Origin: Diorhabda sublineata | Lineage: Eukaryota; Arthropoda; Insecta; Coleoptera; Chrysomelidae | DNA: 64,000 nt | NCBI RefSeq assembly: GCF_026230105.1 | Contig: NW_026614264.1 | Coordinates: 158,079-222,078 of the forward strand | Reading direction: 5' to 3' | Shown here: positions 25,372 to 37,109 of the stretch, one piece after another | Layout: each line of letters opens with the position of its first letter | Numbering within the stretch: the first letter of the stretch is position 1 | Translations under genes and position numbers: made by a program | Notes under the pieces: model-generated | The model's input: only the letters and a program-made list of their open reading frames with translations | What the model was told of the DNA's origin: nothing | Databases searched by the model: none

Positions 25372-26360
25372 GTCGAATTTCAACATTTCTTATATATTTG
25401 AGTGGAATCGCATCTAACTCTGTCAGATATCGTCGATTAACATCCATTGAAGCCCATTGAAGTCAACTGTCACTTTGTGTTAATTGAAAATTTTCAAAGT
25501 CTATCTTCCTCATTTGAAGTCGAATTTCAACATTTCTCATATATTTGAGTGGGTTTGCGTCTAACTTTGTCAGATATCATCGAAAAACATCCATTGAAGA
25601 CCATTGAAGCCAACTGTCACTTTGTGATAATATAAAACTTTCAAAGTCTTTCTTCCTCATTTGAAGTCGAATTTCAACATTTCTCATATATTTGAGTGAG
25701 TTTGCGTCTAACTTTGTCAGATATCATCGAAAAACATCCATTGAAGCCCATTGAAGCCAACTGTCACTTTGTGTTAATTGAAAATTTTCAAAGTCTATCT
25801 TCCTCATTTGAAGTCGAATTTCAACATTTCTTATATATTTGAGTGAGTTTGCGTCTAACTTTGTCAGATATCATCGAAAAACATCCATTGAAGCCCATTG
25901 AAGCCAACTGTCACTTTGTGTTAATTGAAAATTTTCAAAGTTCTATCTTCCTCATTTGAAGTCGAATTTCAACATTTCTTATATATTTGAGTGAAATCGC
26001 ATCTAACTCTGTCAGATATCGTCGATTAACATCCATTGAAGCCCATTGAAGTCAACTGTCACTTTGTGATAATTGAAAATTTTCAAAGTCTATCTTCCTC
26101 ATTTGAAGTCGAATTTCAACATTTCTTATATATTTGAGTGGAATCGCATCTAACTCTGTCAGATATCGTCGATTAACATCAATTGAAGCCCATTTAAGCC
26201 CAATGAAGCCCATTGAAGCCAACTGTTACTTTGTGTTAATTGAGAATTTTCAAAGTCTATCTTCCTCATTTGAAGTCGACTTTCAACATTTCTTATATAT
26301 TTGAGTGAGTTTGCATCTAACTTTGTCAGATATCATCGAAAAACATCCATTGAAGCCCAT
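25060..26360 (+). repeat. Block repeated 5630 bp away, first copy
   Basis: About 25060-26360 matches 30690-31990: the 'gtcgaac' monomer, class H, B, class G, two C, the 'aaagttctatc' insertion, B and the decamer expansion all recur in order. The main difference noticed is 'gaagtcgacttt' at 26271 against 'gaagtcgaattt'. Confidence 0.85.
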
Positions 26361-27179
26361 TGAGGTCAACTGTCACTTTGTGATAATTGAAAATTTTCAA
26401 AGTCTATCTTCCTCATTTGAAGTCGAATTTCAACATTTCTTATATATTTGAGTGAGTTTGCATCTAACTTTGTCAGATATCATCGAATAACATCCATTGA
26501 AGCCCATTGAGGTCAACTGTCACTTTGTGATAATTGAAAATTTTCAAAGTCTATCTTCCTCATTTGAAGTCGAATTTCAACATTTCTTATATATTTGAGT
26601 GAGTTTGCATCTAACTTTGTCAGATATCATCGAATAACATCCATTGAAGCCCATTGAGGTCAACTGTCACTTTGTGTTAATTGAAAATTTTCAAAGTCTA
26701 TCTTCCTCATTTGAAGTCGAATTTCATCATTTCTTATATATTTGAGTGAGTTTGCGTCTAACTTTGTCAGATATCATCGAAAAACATCCATTGAAGCCCA
26801 TTGAAGTCAACTGTCACTTTGTGTTAATTGAAAATTTTCAAAGTCTATCTTCCTCATTTGAATTCGAATTTCAACATTTCTCATATATTTGAGTGAGTTT
26901 GCGTCTAACTTTGTCAGATATCATCGAAAAACATCCATTGAAGCCCATTGAAGCCAACTGTCACTTTGTGTTAATTGAAAATTTTCAAAGTCTATCTTCC
27001 TCATTTGAAGTCGAATTTCAACATTTCTTATATATTTGAGTGAGTTTGCATCTAACTTTGTCAGATATCATCGAAAAACATCCATTGAAGCCCATTGAGG
27101 TCAACTGTCACTTTGTGATAATTGAAAATTTTCAAAGTCTATCTTCCTCATTTGAAGTCGAATTTCAACATTTCTTATA
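25395..27179 (+). repeat. 12-monomer higher-order unit carrying G and the expansion, full copy
   Basis: The unit runs B, G ('gaagacc' at 25596, 'gataatataaaac' near 25624), two C, a monomer with an extra T ('aaagttctatc' at 25938), B, the 20-bp expansion, three A-like monomers, 'tttcatcatttc', a monomer with an EcoRI site (GAATTC at 26860), then A. Length is 12 x 147 plus 21, the 21 being the extra T and the 20-bp expansion. Confidence 0.85.
26183..26222 (+). repeat. 20-bp decamer expansion, copy 1 of 8
   Basis: Four decamers, the second 'tttaagccca' and the third 'atgaagccca', followed by 'ctgttac' and 'gttaattgag'. It lies 253 bp after the extra-T site at 25938, a spacing also measured at 27576/27829. 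Confidence 0.95.
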
Positions 27180-28670
27180 TATTTGAGTGGAATCGCATCT
27201 AACTCTGTCAGATATCGTCGATTAACATCCATTGAAGCCCATTGAAGTCAACTGTCACTTTGTGTTAATTGAAAATTTTCAAAGTCTATCTTCCTCATTT
27301 GAAGTCGAATTTCAACATTTCTCATATATTTGAGTGGGTTTGCGTCTAACTTTGTCAGATATCATCGAAAAACATCCATTGAAGACCATTGAAGCCAACT
27401 GTCACTTTGTGATAATATAAAACTTTCAAAGTCTTTCTTCCTCATTTGAAGTCGAATTTCAACATTTCTCATATATTTGAGTGAGTTTGCGTCTAACTTT
27501 GTCAGATATCATCGAAAAACATCCATTGAAGCCCATTGAAGCCAACTGTCACTTTGTGTTAATTGAAAATTTTCAAAGTTCTATCTTCCTCATTTGAAGT
27601 CGAATTTCAACATTTCTTATATATTTGAGTGAAATCGCATCTAACTCTGTCAGATATCGTCGATTAACATCCATTGAAGCCCATTGAAGTCAACTGTCAC
27701 TTTGTGATAATTGAAAATTTTCAAAGTCTATCTTCCTCATTTGAAGTCGAATTTCAACATTTCTTATATATTTGAGTGGAATCGCATCTAACTCTGTCAG
27801 ATATCGTCGATTAACATCAATTGAAGCCCATTTAAGCCCAATGAAGCCCATTGAAGCCAACTGTTACTTTGTGTTAATTGAGAATTTTCAAAGTCTATCT
27901 TCCTCATTTGAAGTCGACTTTCAACATTTCTTATATATTTGAGTGAGTTTGCATCTAACTTTGTCAGATATCATCGAAAAACATCCATTGAAGCCCATTG
28001 AGGTCAACTGTCACTTTGTGATAATTGAAAATTTTCAAAGTCTATCTTCCTCATTTGAAGTCGAATTTCAACATTTCTTATATATTTGAGTGAGTTTGCA
28101 TCTAACTTTGTCAGATATCATCGAATAACATCCATTGAAGCCCATTGAGGTCAACTGTCACTTTGTGTTAATTGAAAATTTTCAAAGTCTATCTTCCTCA
28201 TTTGAAGTCGAATTTCATCATTTCTTATATATTTGAGTGAGTTTGCGTCTAACTTTGTCAGATATCATCGAAAAACATCCATTGAAGCCCATTGAAGTCA
28301 ACTGTCACTTTGTGTTAATTGAAAATTTTCAAAGTCTATCTTCCTCATTTGAATTCGAATTTCAACATTTCTCATATATTTGAGTGAGTTTGCGTCTAAC
28401 TTTGTCAGATATCATCGAAAAACATCCATTGAAGCCCATTGAAGCCAACTGTCACTTTGTGTTAATTGAAAATTTTCAAAGTCTATCTTCCTCATTTGAA
28501 GTCGAATTTCAACATTTCTTATATATTTGAGTGAGTTTGCATCTAACTTTGTCAGATATCATCGAAAAACATCCATTGAAGCCCATTGAGGTCAACTGTC
28601 ACTTTGTTATAATTGAAAATTTTCAAAGTCTATCTTCCTCATTTGAAGTCGAATTTCAACATTTCTTATA
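27180..28670 (+). repeat. Shortened second copy of the 12-monomer unit
   Basis: The same marker series follows immediately, but two monomers are missing. Offsets fall in steps: 1785 bp at 'gaagacc' (27381), 1638 bp at the extra T (27576) and the expansion (27829), and 1491 bp at the EcoRI site (28351). One C monomer was lost between G and the extra T, and one A monomer after the expansion. Confidence 0.85.
27821..27860 (+). repeat. 20-bp decamer expansion, copy 2 of 8
   Basis: Lies 1638 bp (11 monomers plus 21) after copy 1, in the shortened unit. Like copy 1 it is followed by 'gaagtcgacttt' (27911), a change absent from copies 3 to 8. Confidence 0.95.
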
Positions 28671-30689
28671 TATTTGAGTGAGTTTGCATCTAACTTTGTC
28701 AGATATCATCGAATAACTTCCATTGAAGCCCATTGAGGTCAACTGTCACTTTGTGATAATTGAAAATTTTTAAAGTCTATCTTCCTCATTTGAAGTCGAA
28801 TTTCAACATTTCTTATATATTTGAGTGAGTTTGCATCTAACTTTGTCAGATATCATCGAATAACATCCATTGAAGCCCATTGAAGTCAACTGTCACTTTG
28901 TGTTAATTGAAAATTTTCAAAGTCTATCTTCCTCATTTGAAGTCGAATTTCAACATTTCTTATATATTTGAGTGAGTTCGCACCTAACTTTGTCAGATAT
29001 CATCGAATAACATCCATTGAAGCCCATTGAGGTCAACTGTCACTTTGTGTTAATTGAAAATTTTCAAAGTCTATCTTCCTCATTTGAAGTCGAATTTCAA
29101 CATTTCTTATATATTTGAGTGAGTTCGCACCTAACTTTGTCAGATATCATCGAATAACATCCATTGAAGCTCATTGAGGTCAACTGTCACTTTGTGTTAA
29201 TTGAAAATTTTCAAAGTCTATCTTCCTCATTTGAAGTCGAATTTCAACATTTCTCATATATTTGAGTGAGTTTGCGTCTAACTTTGTCAGATATCATCGA
29301 ATAACATCCATTGAAGCTCATTGAGGTCAACTGTCACTTTGTGATAATTGAAAATTTTCAAAGTCTTTCTTCCTCATTTGAAGTCGAATTTCAACATTTC
29401 TTATATATTTGAGTAAGTTCGCATCTAACTTTGTCAGATATCATCGAATAACATCCATTGAAGCCCATTGAGGTCAACTGTCACTTTGTGATAATTGAAA
29501 ATTTTCAAAGTCTTTCTTCCTCATTTGAAGTCGAATTTCAACATTTCTTATATATTTGAGTAAGTTCGCATCTAACTTTGTCAGATATCATCGAATAACA
29601 TCCATTGAAGCCCATTGAGGTCAACTGTCACTTTGTGATAATTGAAAATTTTCAAAATCTATCTTCCTCATTTGAAGTCGAATTTCAACATTTCTCATAT
29701 ATTTGAGTGGGTTTGCGTCTAACTTTGAAAGAATATCATCGAAAAACATCCATTGAAGCCCATTGATGCCAACTGTCACTTTGTGATAATTGAAAATTTT
29801 CAAAGTCTATCTTCCTCATTTGAAGTCGAATTTCAACATTTCTTATATATTTGAGTGAGTTTGCATCTAACTTTGTCAGATATCATCGAATAACATCCAT
29901 TGAAGCCCATTGAGGTCAACTGTCACTTTGTGTTAATTGAAAATTTTCAAAGTCTATCTTCCTCATTTGAAGTCGAATTTCATCATTTCTTATATATTTG
30001 AGTGAGTTTGCGTCTAACTTTGTCAGATATCATCGAAAAACATCCATTGAAGCCCATTGAAGTCAACTGTCACTTTGTGTTAATTGAAAATTTTCAAAGT
30101 CTATCTTCCTCATTTGAAGTCGAATTTCAACATTTCTTATATATTTGAGTGAGTTCGCACCTAACTTTGTCAGATATCATCGAATAACATCCATTGAAGC
30201 CCATTGAGGTCAACTGTCACTTTGTGTTAATTGAAAATTTTCAAAGTCTATCTTCCTCATTTGAAGTCGAATTTCAACATTTCTTATATATTTGAGTGAG
30301 TTCGCACCTAACTTTGTCAGATATCATCGAATAACATCCATTGAAGCTCATTGAGGTCAACTGTCACTTTGTGTTAATTGAAAATTTTCAAAGTCTATCT
30401 TCCTCATTTGAAGTCGAATTTCAACATTTCTCATATATTTGAGTGAGTTTGCGTCTAACTTTGTCAGATATCATCGAAAAACATCCATTGAAGCCCATTG
30501 AAGCCAACTGTCACTTTGTGATAATTGAAAATTTTCAAAGTCTTTCTTCCTCATTTGAAGTCGAATTTCAACATTTCTTATATATTTGAGTAAGTTCGCA
30601 TCTAACTTTGTCAGATATCATCGAATAACATCCATTGAAGCCCATTGAGGTCAACTGTCACTTTGTGATAATTGAAAATTTTCAAAATC
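28670..30689 (+). repeat. A-, D- and E-rich stretch
   Basis: A and E monomers ('gttcgcacct', some with 'gaagctcattgagg') appear in runs, followed by D ('gtaagttcgcat') and a class H monomer at 29727. The E-E-C-D pattern near 28970-29560 is partly repeated near 30150-30670. Much of 28,540-29,400 is related to 42,270-43,100. Confidence 0.7.
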
Positions 30690-31990
30690 TATCTTCCTCA
30701 TTTGAAGTCGAATTTCAACATTTCTTATATATTTGAGTGAGTTTGCGTCGAACTTTGTCAGATATCATCGAAAAACATCAATTGAAGCCCATTGAAGCCA
30801 ACTGTCACTTTGTGTTAAATGAAAATTTTCAAAGTCTATCTTCCTCATTTGAAGTCGAATTTCAACATTTCTCATATATTTGAGTGGGTTTGCGTCTAAC
30901 TTTGAAAGAATATCATCGAAAAACATCCATTGAAGCCCATTGATGCCAACTGTCACTTTGTGATAATTGAAAATTTTCAAAGTCTATCTTCCTCATTTGA
31001 AGTCGAATTTCAACATTTCTTATATATTTGAGTGGAATCGCATCTAACTCTGTCAGATATCGTCGATTAACATCCATTGAAGCCCATTGAAGTCAACTGT
31101 CACTTTGTGTTAATTGAAAATTTTCAAAGTCTATCTTCCTCATTTGAAGTCGAATTTCAACATTTCTCATATATTTGAGTGGGTTTGCGTCTAACTTTGT
31201 CAGATATCATCGAAAAACATCCATTGAAGACCATTGAAGCCAACTGTCACTTTGTGATAATATAAAACTTTCAAAGTCTTTCTTCCTCATTTGAAGTCGA
31301 ATTTCAACATTTCTCATATATTTGAGTGAGTTTGCGTCTAACTTTGTCAGATATCATCGAAAAACATCCATTGAAGCCCATTGAAGCCAACTGTCACTTT
31401 GTGTTAATTGAAAATTTTCAAAGTCTATCTTCCTCATTTGAAGTCGAATTTCAACATTTCTTATATATTTGAGTGAGTTTGCGTCTAACTTTGTCAGATA
31501 TCATCGAAAAACATCCATTGAAGCCCATTGAAGCCAACTGTCACTTTGTGTTAATTGAAAATTTTCAAAGTTCTATCTTCCTCATTTGAAGTCGAATTTC
31601 AACATTTCTTATATATTTGAGTGAAATCGCATCTAACTCTGTCAGATATCGTCGATTAACATCCATTGAAGCCCATTGAAGTCAACTGTCACTTTGTGAT
31701 AATTGAAAATTTTCAAAGTCTATCTTCCTCATTTGAAGTCGAATTTCAACATTTCTTATATATTTGAGTGGAATCGCATCTAACTCTGTCAGATATCGTC
31801 GATTAACATCAATTGAAGCCCATTTAAGCCCAATGAAGCCCATTGAAGCCAACTGTTACTTTGTGTTAATTGAGAATTTTCAAAGTCTATCTTCCTCATT
31901 TGAAGTCGAATTTCAACATTTCTTATATATTTGAGTGAGTTTGCATCTAACTTTGTCAGATATCATCGAAAAACATCCATTGAAGCCCAT
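30690..31990 (+). repeat. Block repeated 5630 bp away, second copy
   Basis: Partner of 25060-26360. It then leads into the three-monomer series (A with 'gaaaaac', F, E with 'gcacctatc') also found after the 18.8-kb expansion. Confidence 0.85.
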
Positions 31991-32385
31991 TGAAGCCAAC
32001 TGTCACTTTGTGTTAATTGAAAATTTTCAAAGTCTATCTTCCTCATTTGAAGTCGAATTTCAACATTTCTTATATATTTGAGTGAGATCGCATCTAACTT
32101 TGTCAGATATCGTCGAATAACATCCATTGAAGCCCATTGAAGTCAACTGTCACTTTGTGTTAATTGAAAATTTTCAAAGTCTATCTTCCTCATTTGAAGT
32201 CGAATTTCAACATTTCTTATATATTTGAGTGAGTTCGCACCTATCTTTGTCAGATATCATCGAATAACATCCATTGAAGCTCATTGAGGTCAACTGTCAC
32301 TTTGTGTTAATTGAAAATTTTCAAAGTCTATCTTCCTCATTTGAAGTCGAATTTCAACATTTCTTATATATTTGAGTGAGTTTGC
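31040..32385 (+). repeat. Block repeated 29 monomers away (4284 bp), first copy
   Basis: Matches about 35324-36669. The offset is 29 x 147 plus 21, the 21 coming from one extra-T and one 20-bp expansion within the interval. Confidence 0.8.
31813..31852 (+). repeat. 20-bp decamer expansion, copy 3 of 8
   Basis: Same form as copy 1. The monomers after it match those after the 18.8-kb site: 'gagatcgc' near 32083 and 'gcacctatc' near 32237. Confidence 0.95.
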
Positions 32386-32444
32386 GTCTAACTTTGTCAG
32401 ATATCATCGAAAAACATCCATTGAAGCCCATTGAAGTCAACTGT

Positions 32445-35400
32445 CACTTTGTGTTAATTGAAAATTTTCAAAGTCTATCTTCCTCATTTGAAGTCGAATT
32501 TCAACATTTCTCATATATTTGAGTGAGTTTGCGTCCAACTTTGTCAGATATCATCGAAAAACATCCATTGAAGCCCATTGAAGCCAACTGTCACTTTGTG
32601 TTAATTGAAAATTTTCAAAGTCTATCTTCCTCATTTGAAGTCGAATTTCAACATTTCTTATATATTTGAGTGAGTTTGCATCTAACTTTGTCAGATATCA
32701 TCGAAAAACATCCATTGAAGCTCATTGAGGTCAACTGTCACTTTGTGTTAATTGAAAATTTTCAAAGTCTATCTTCCTCATTTGAAGTCGAATTTCAACA
32801 TTTCTCATATATTTGAGTGAGTTTGCGTCTAACTTTGTCAGATATCATCGAAAAACATCCATTGAAGCCCATTGAAGCCAACTGTCACTTTGTGATAATT
32901 GAAAATTTTCAAAGTCTTTCTTCCTCATTTGAAGTCGAATTTCAACATTTCTTATATATTTGAGTAAGTTCGCATCTAACTTTGTCAGATATCATCGAAT
33001 AACATCCATTGAAGCCCATTGAGGTCAACTGTCACTTTGTGATAATTGAAAATTTTCAAAATCTATCTTCCTCATTTGAAGTCGAATTTCAACATTTCTT
33101 ATATATTTGAGTGAGTTCGCACCTAACTTTTTCAGATATCATCGAATAACATCCATTGAAGCCCATTGAGGTCAACTGTCACTTTGTGTTAATTGAAAAT
33201 TTTCAAAGTCTATCTTCCTCATTTGAAGTCGAATTTCAACATTTCTTATATATTTGAGTGAGTTCGCACCTAACTTTGTCAGATATCATCGAATAACATC
33301 CATTGAAGCTCATTGAGGTCAACTGTCACTTTGTGTTAATTGAAAATTTTCAAAGTCTATCTTCCTCATTTGAAGTCGAATTTCAACATTTCTCATATAT
33401 TTGAGTGAGTTTGCGTCTAACTTTGTCAGATATCATCGAAAAACATCCATTGAAGCCCATTGAAGTCAACTGTCACTTTGAGTTAATTGAAAATTTTCAA
33501 AGTCTATCTTCCTCATTTGAAGTCGAATTTCAACATTTCTCATATATTTGAGTGAGTTTGCGTCTAACTTTGTCAGATATCATCGAAAAACATCCATTGA
33601 AGCCCATTGAAGCCAACTGTCACTTTGTGTTAATTGAAAATTTTCAAAGTCTATCTTCCTCATTTGAAGTCGAATTTCAACATTTCTTATATATTTGAGT
33701 AAGTTCGCATCTAACTCTGTCAGATATCGTCGATTAACATCCATTGAAGCCCATTGAAGTCAACTGTCACTTTGTGTTAATTGAAAATTTTCAAAGTCTA
33801 TCTTCCTCATTTGAAGTCGAATTTCAACATTTCTCATATATTTGAGTGGGTTTGCGTCTAACTTTGTCAGATATCATCGAAAAACATCCATTGAAGACCA
33901 TTGAAGCCAACTGTCACTTTGTGATAATATAAAACTTTCAAAGTCTTTCTTCCTCATTTGAAGTCGAATTTCAACATTTCTCATATATTTGAGTGAGTTT
34001 GCGTCTAACTTTGTCAGATATCATCGAAAAACATCCATTGAAGCCCATTGAAGCCAACTGTCACTTTGTGTTAATTGAAAATTTTCAAAGTCTATCTTCC
34101 TCATTTGAAGTCGAATTTCAACATTTCTCATATATTTGAGTGAGTTTGCGTCTAACTTTGTCAGATATCATCGAAAAACATCCATTGAAGCCCATTGAAG
34201 CCAACTGTCACTTTGTGTTAATTGAAAATTTTCAAAGTCTATCTTCCTCATTTGAAGTCGAATTTCAACATTTCTTATATATTTGAGTGAGTTTGCATCT
34301 AACTTTGTCAGATATCATCGAAAAACATCCATTGAAGCTCATTGAGGTCAACTGTCACTTTGTGTTAATTGAAAATTTTCAAAGTCTATCTTCCTCATTT
34401 GAAGTCGAATTTCAACATTTCTCATATATTTGAGTGAGTTTGCGTCTAACTTTGTCAGATATCATCGAAAAACATCCATTGAAGCCCATTGAAGCCAACT
34501 GTCACTTTGTGATAATTGAAAATTTTCAAAGTCTTTCTTCCTCATTTGAAGTCGAATTTCAACATTTCTTATATATTTGAGTAAGTTCGCATCTAACTTT
34601 GTCAGATATCATCGAATAACATCCATTGAAGCCCATTGAGGTCAACTGTCACTTTGTGATAATTGAAAATTTTCAAAATCTATCTTCCTCATTTGAAGTC
34701 GAATTTCAACATTTCTTATATATTTGAGTGAGTTCGCACCTAACTTTTTCAGATATCATCGAATAACATCCATTGAAGCCCATTGAGGTCAACTGTCACT
34801 TTGTGTTAATTGAAAATTTTCAAAGTCTATCTTCCTCATTTGAAGTCGAATTTCAACATTTCTTATATATTTGAGTGAGTTCGCACCTAACTTTGTCAGA
34901 TATCATCGAATAACATCCATTGAAGCTCATTGAGGTCAACTGTCACTTTGTGTTAATTGAAAATTTTCAAAGTCTATCTTCCTCATTTGAAGTCGAATTT
35001 CAACATTTCTCATATATTTGAGTGAGTTTGCGTCTAACTTTGTCAGATATCATCGAAAAACATCCATTGAAGCCCATTGAAGTCAACTGTCACTTTGAGT
35101 TAATTGAAAATTTTCAAAGTCTATCTTCCTCATTTGAAGTCGAATTTCAACATTTCTCATATATTTGAGTGAGTTTGCGTCTAACTTTGTCAGATATCAT
35201 CGAAAAACATCCATTGAAGCCCATTGAAGCCAACTGTCACTTTGTGTTAATTGAAAATTTTCAAAGTCTATCTTCCTCATTTGAAGTCGAATTTCAACAT
35301 TTCTTATATATTTGAGTAAGTTCGCATCTAACTCTGTCAGATATCGTCGATTAACATCCATTGAAGCCCATTGAAGTCAACTGTCACTTTGTGTTAATTG

Positions 35401-35855
35401 AAAATTTTCAAAGTCTATCTTCCTCATTTGAAGTCGAATTTCAACATTTCTCATATATTTGAGTGGGTTTGCGTCTAACTTTGTCAGATATCATCGAAAA
35501 ACATCCATTGAAGACCATTGAAGCCAACTGTCACTTTGTGATAATATAAAACTTTCAAAGTCTTTCTTCCTCATTTGAAGTCGAATTTCAACATTTCTCA
35601 TATATTTGAGTGAGTTTGCGTCTAACTTTGTCAGATATCATCGAAAAACATCCATTGAAGCCCATTGAAGCCAACTGTCACTTTGTGTTAATTGAAAATT
35701 TTCAAAGTCTATCTTCCTCATTTGAAGTCGAATTTCAACATTTCTTATATATTTGAGTGAGTTTGCGTCTAACTTTGTCAGATATCATCGAAAAACATCC
35801 ATTGAAGCCCATTGAAGCCAACTGTCACTTTGTGTTAATTGAAAATTTTCAAAGT
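32445..35855 (+). repeat. 11-monomer higher-order repeat, 1617 bp, two copies plus a partial
   Basis: Copies start near 32445 and 34062. Shared rare features are 'gaagctcattgagg' (32717 and 34334), 'acctaactttttcag' (33121 and 34738), 'ctttgagttaatt' (33476 and 35093), a B monomer with a D-like start 'gtaagttcgcatctaactctg' (33700 and 35317) and class G (33927 and 35544). Only a few differences were seen ('gcgtccaac' near 32531; 'ctcatatat' against 'cttatatat' near 34129 and 35746). Confidence 0.85.
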
Positions 35856-36096
35856 TCTATCTTCCTCATTTGAAGTCGAATTTCAACATTTCTTATATAT
35901 TTGAGTGAAATCGCATCTAACTCTGTCAGATATCGTCGATTAACATCCATTGAAGCCCATTGAAGTCAACTGTCACTTTGTGATAATTGAAAATTTTCAA
36001 AGTCTATCTTCCTCATTTGAAGTCGAATTTCAACATTTCTTATATATTTGAGTGGAATCGCATCTAACTCTGTCAGATATCGTCGATTAACATCAA

Positions 36097-36136
36097 TTGA
36101 AGCCCATTTAAGCCCAATGAAGCCCATTGAAGCCAA
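36097..36136 (+). repeat. 20-bp decamer expansion, copy 4 of 8
   Basis: Lies 4284 bp after copy 3, in the first 1785-bp unit. Confidence 0.95.
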
Positions 36137-37109
36137 CTGTTACTTTGTGTTAATTGAGAATTTTCAAAGTCTATCTTCCTCATTTGAAGTCGAATTTCAA
36201 CATTTCTTATATATTTGAGTGAGTTTGCATCTAACTTTGTCAGATATCATCGAAAAACATCCATTGAAGCCCATTGAAGCCAACTGTCACTTTGTGTTAA
36301 TTGAAAATTTTCAAAGTCTATCTTCCTCATTTGAAGTCGAATTTCAACATTTCTTATATATTTGAGTGAGATCGCATCTAACTTTGTCAGATATCGTCGA
36401 ATAACATCCATTGAAGCCCATTGAAGTCAACTGTCACTTTGTGTTAATTGAAAATTTTCAAAGTCTATCTTCCTCATTTGAAGTCGAATTTCAACATTTC
36501 TTATATATTTGAGTGAGTTCGCACCTATCTTTGTCAGATATCATCGAATAACATCCATTGAAGCTCATTGAGGTCAACTGTCACTTTGTGTTAATTGAAA
36601 ATTTTCAAAGTCTATCTTCCTCATTTGAAGTCGAATTTCAACATTTCTTATATATTTGAGTGAGTTCGCACCTAACTTTGTCAGATATCATCGAATAACA
36701 TCCATTGAAGCTCATTGAGGTCAACTGTCACTTTGTGTTAATTGAAAATTTTCAAAGTCTATCTTCCTCATTTGAAGTCGAATTTCAACATTTCTCATAT
36801 ATTTGAGTGAGTTTGCGTCTAACTTTGTCAGATATCATCGAAAAACATCCATTGAAGCCCATTGAAGTCAACTGTCACTTTGAGTTAATTGAAAATTTTC
36901 AAAGTCTATCTTCCTCATTTGAAGTCGAATTTCAACATTTCTCATATATTTGAGTGAGTTTGCGTCTAACTTTGTCAGATATCATCGAAAAACATCCATT
37001 GAAGCCCATTGAAGCCAACTGTCACTTTGTGTTAATTGAAAATTTTCAAAGTCTATCTTCCTCATTTGAAGTCGAATTTCAACATTTCTTATATATTTGA
37101 GTAAGTTCG

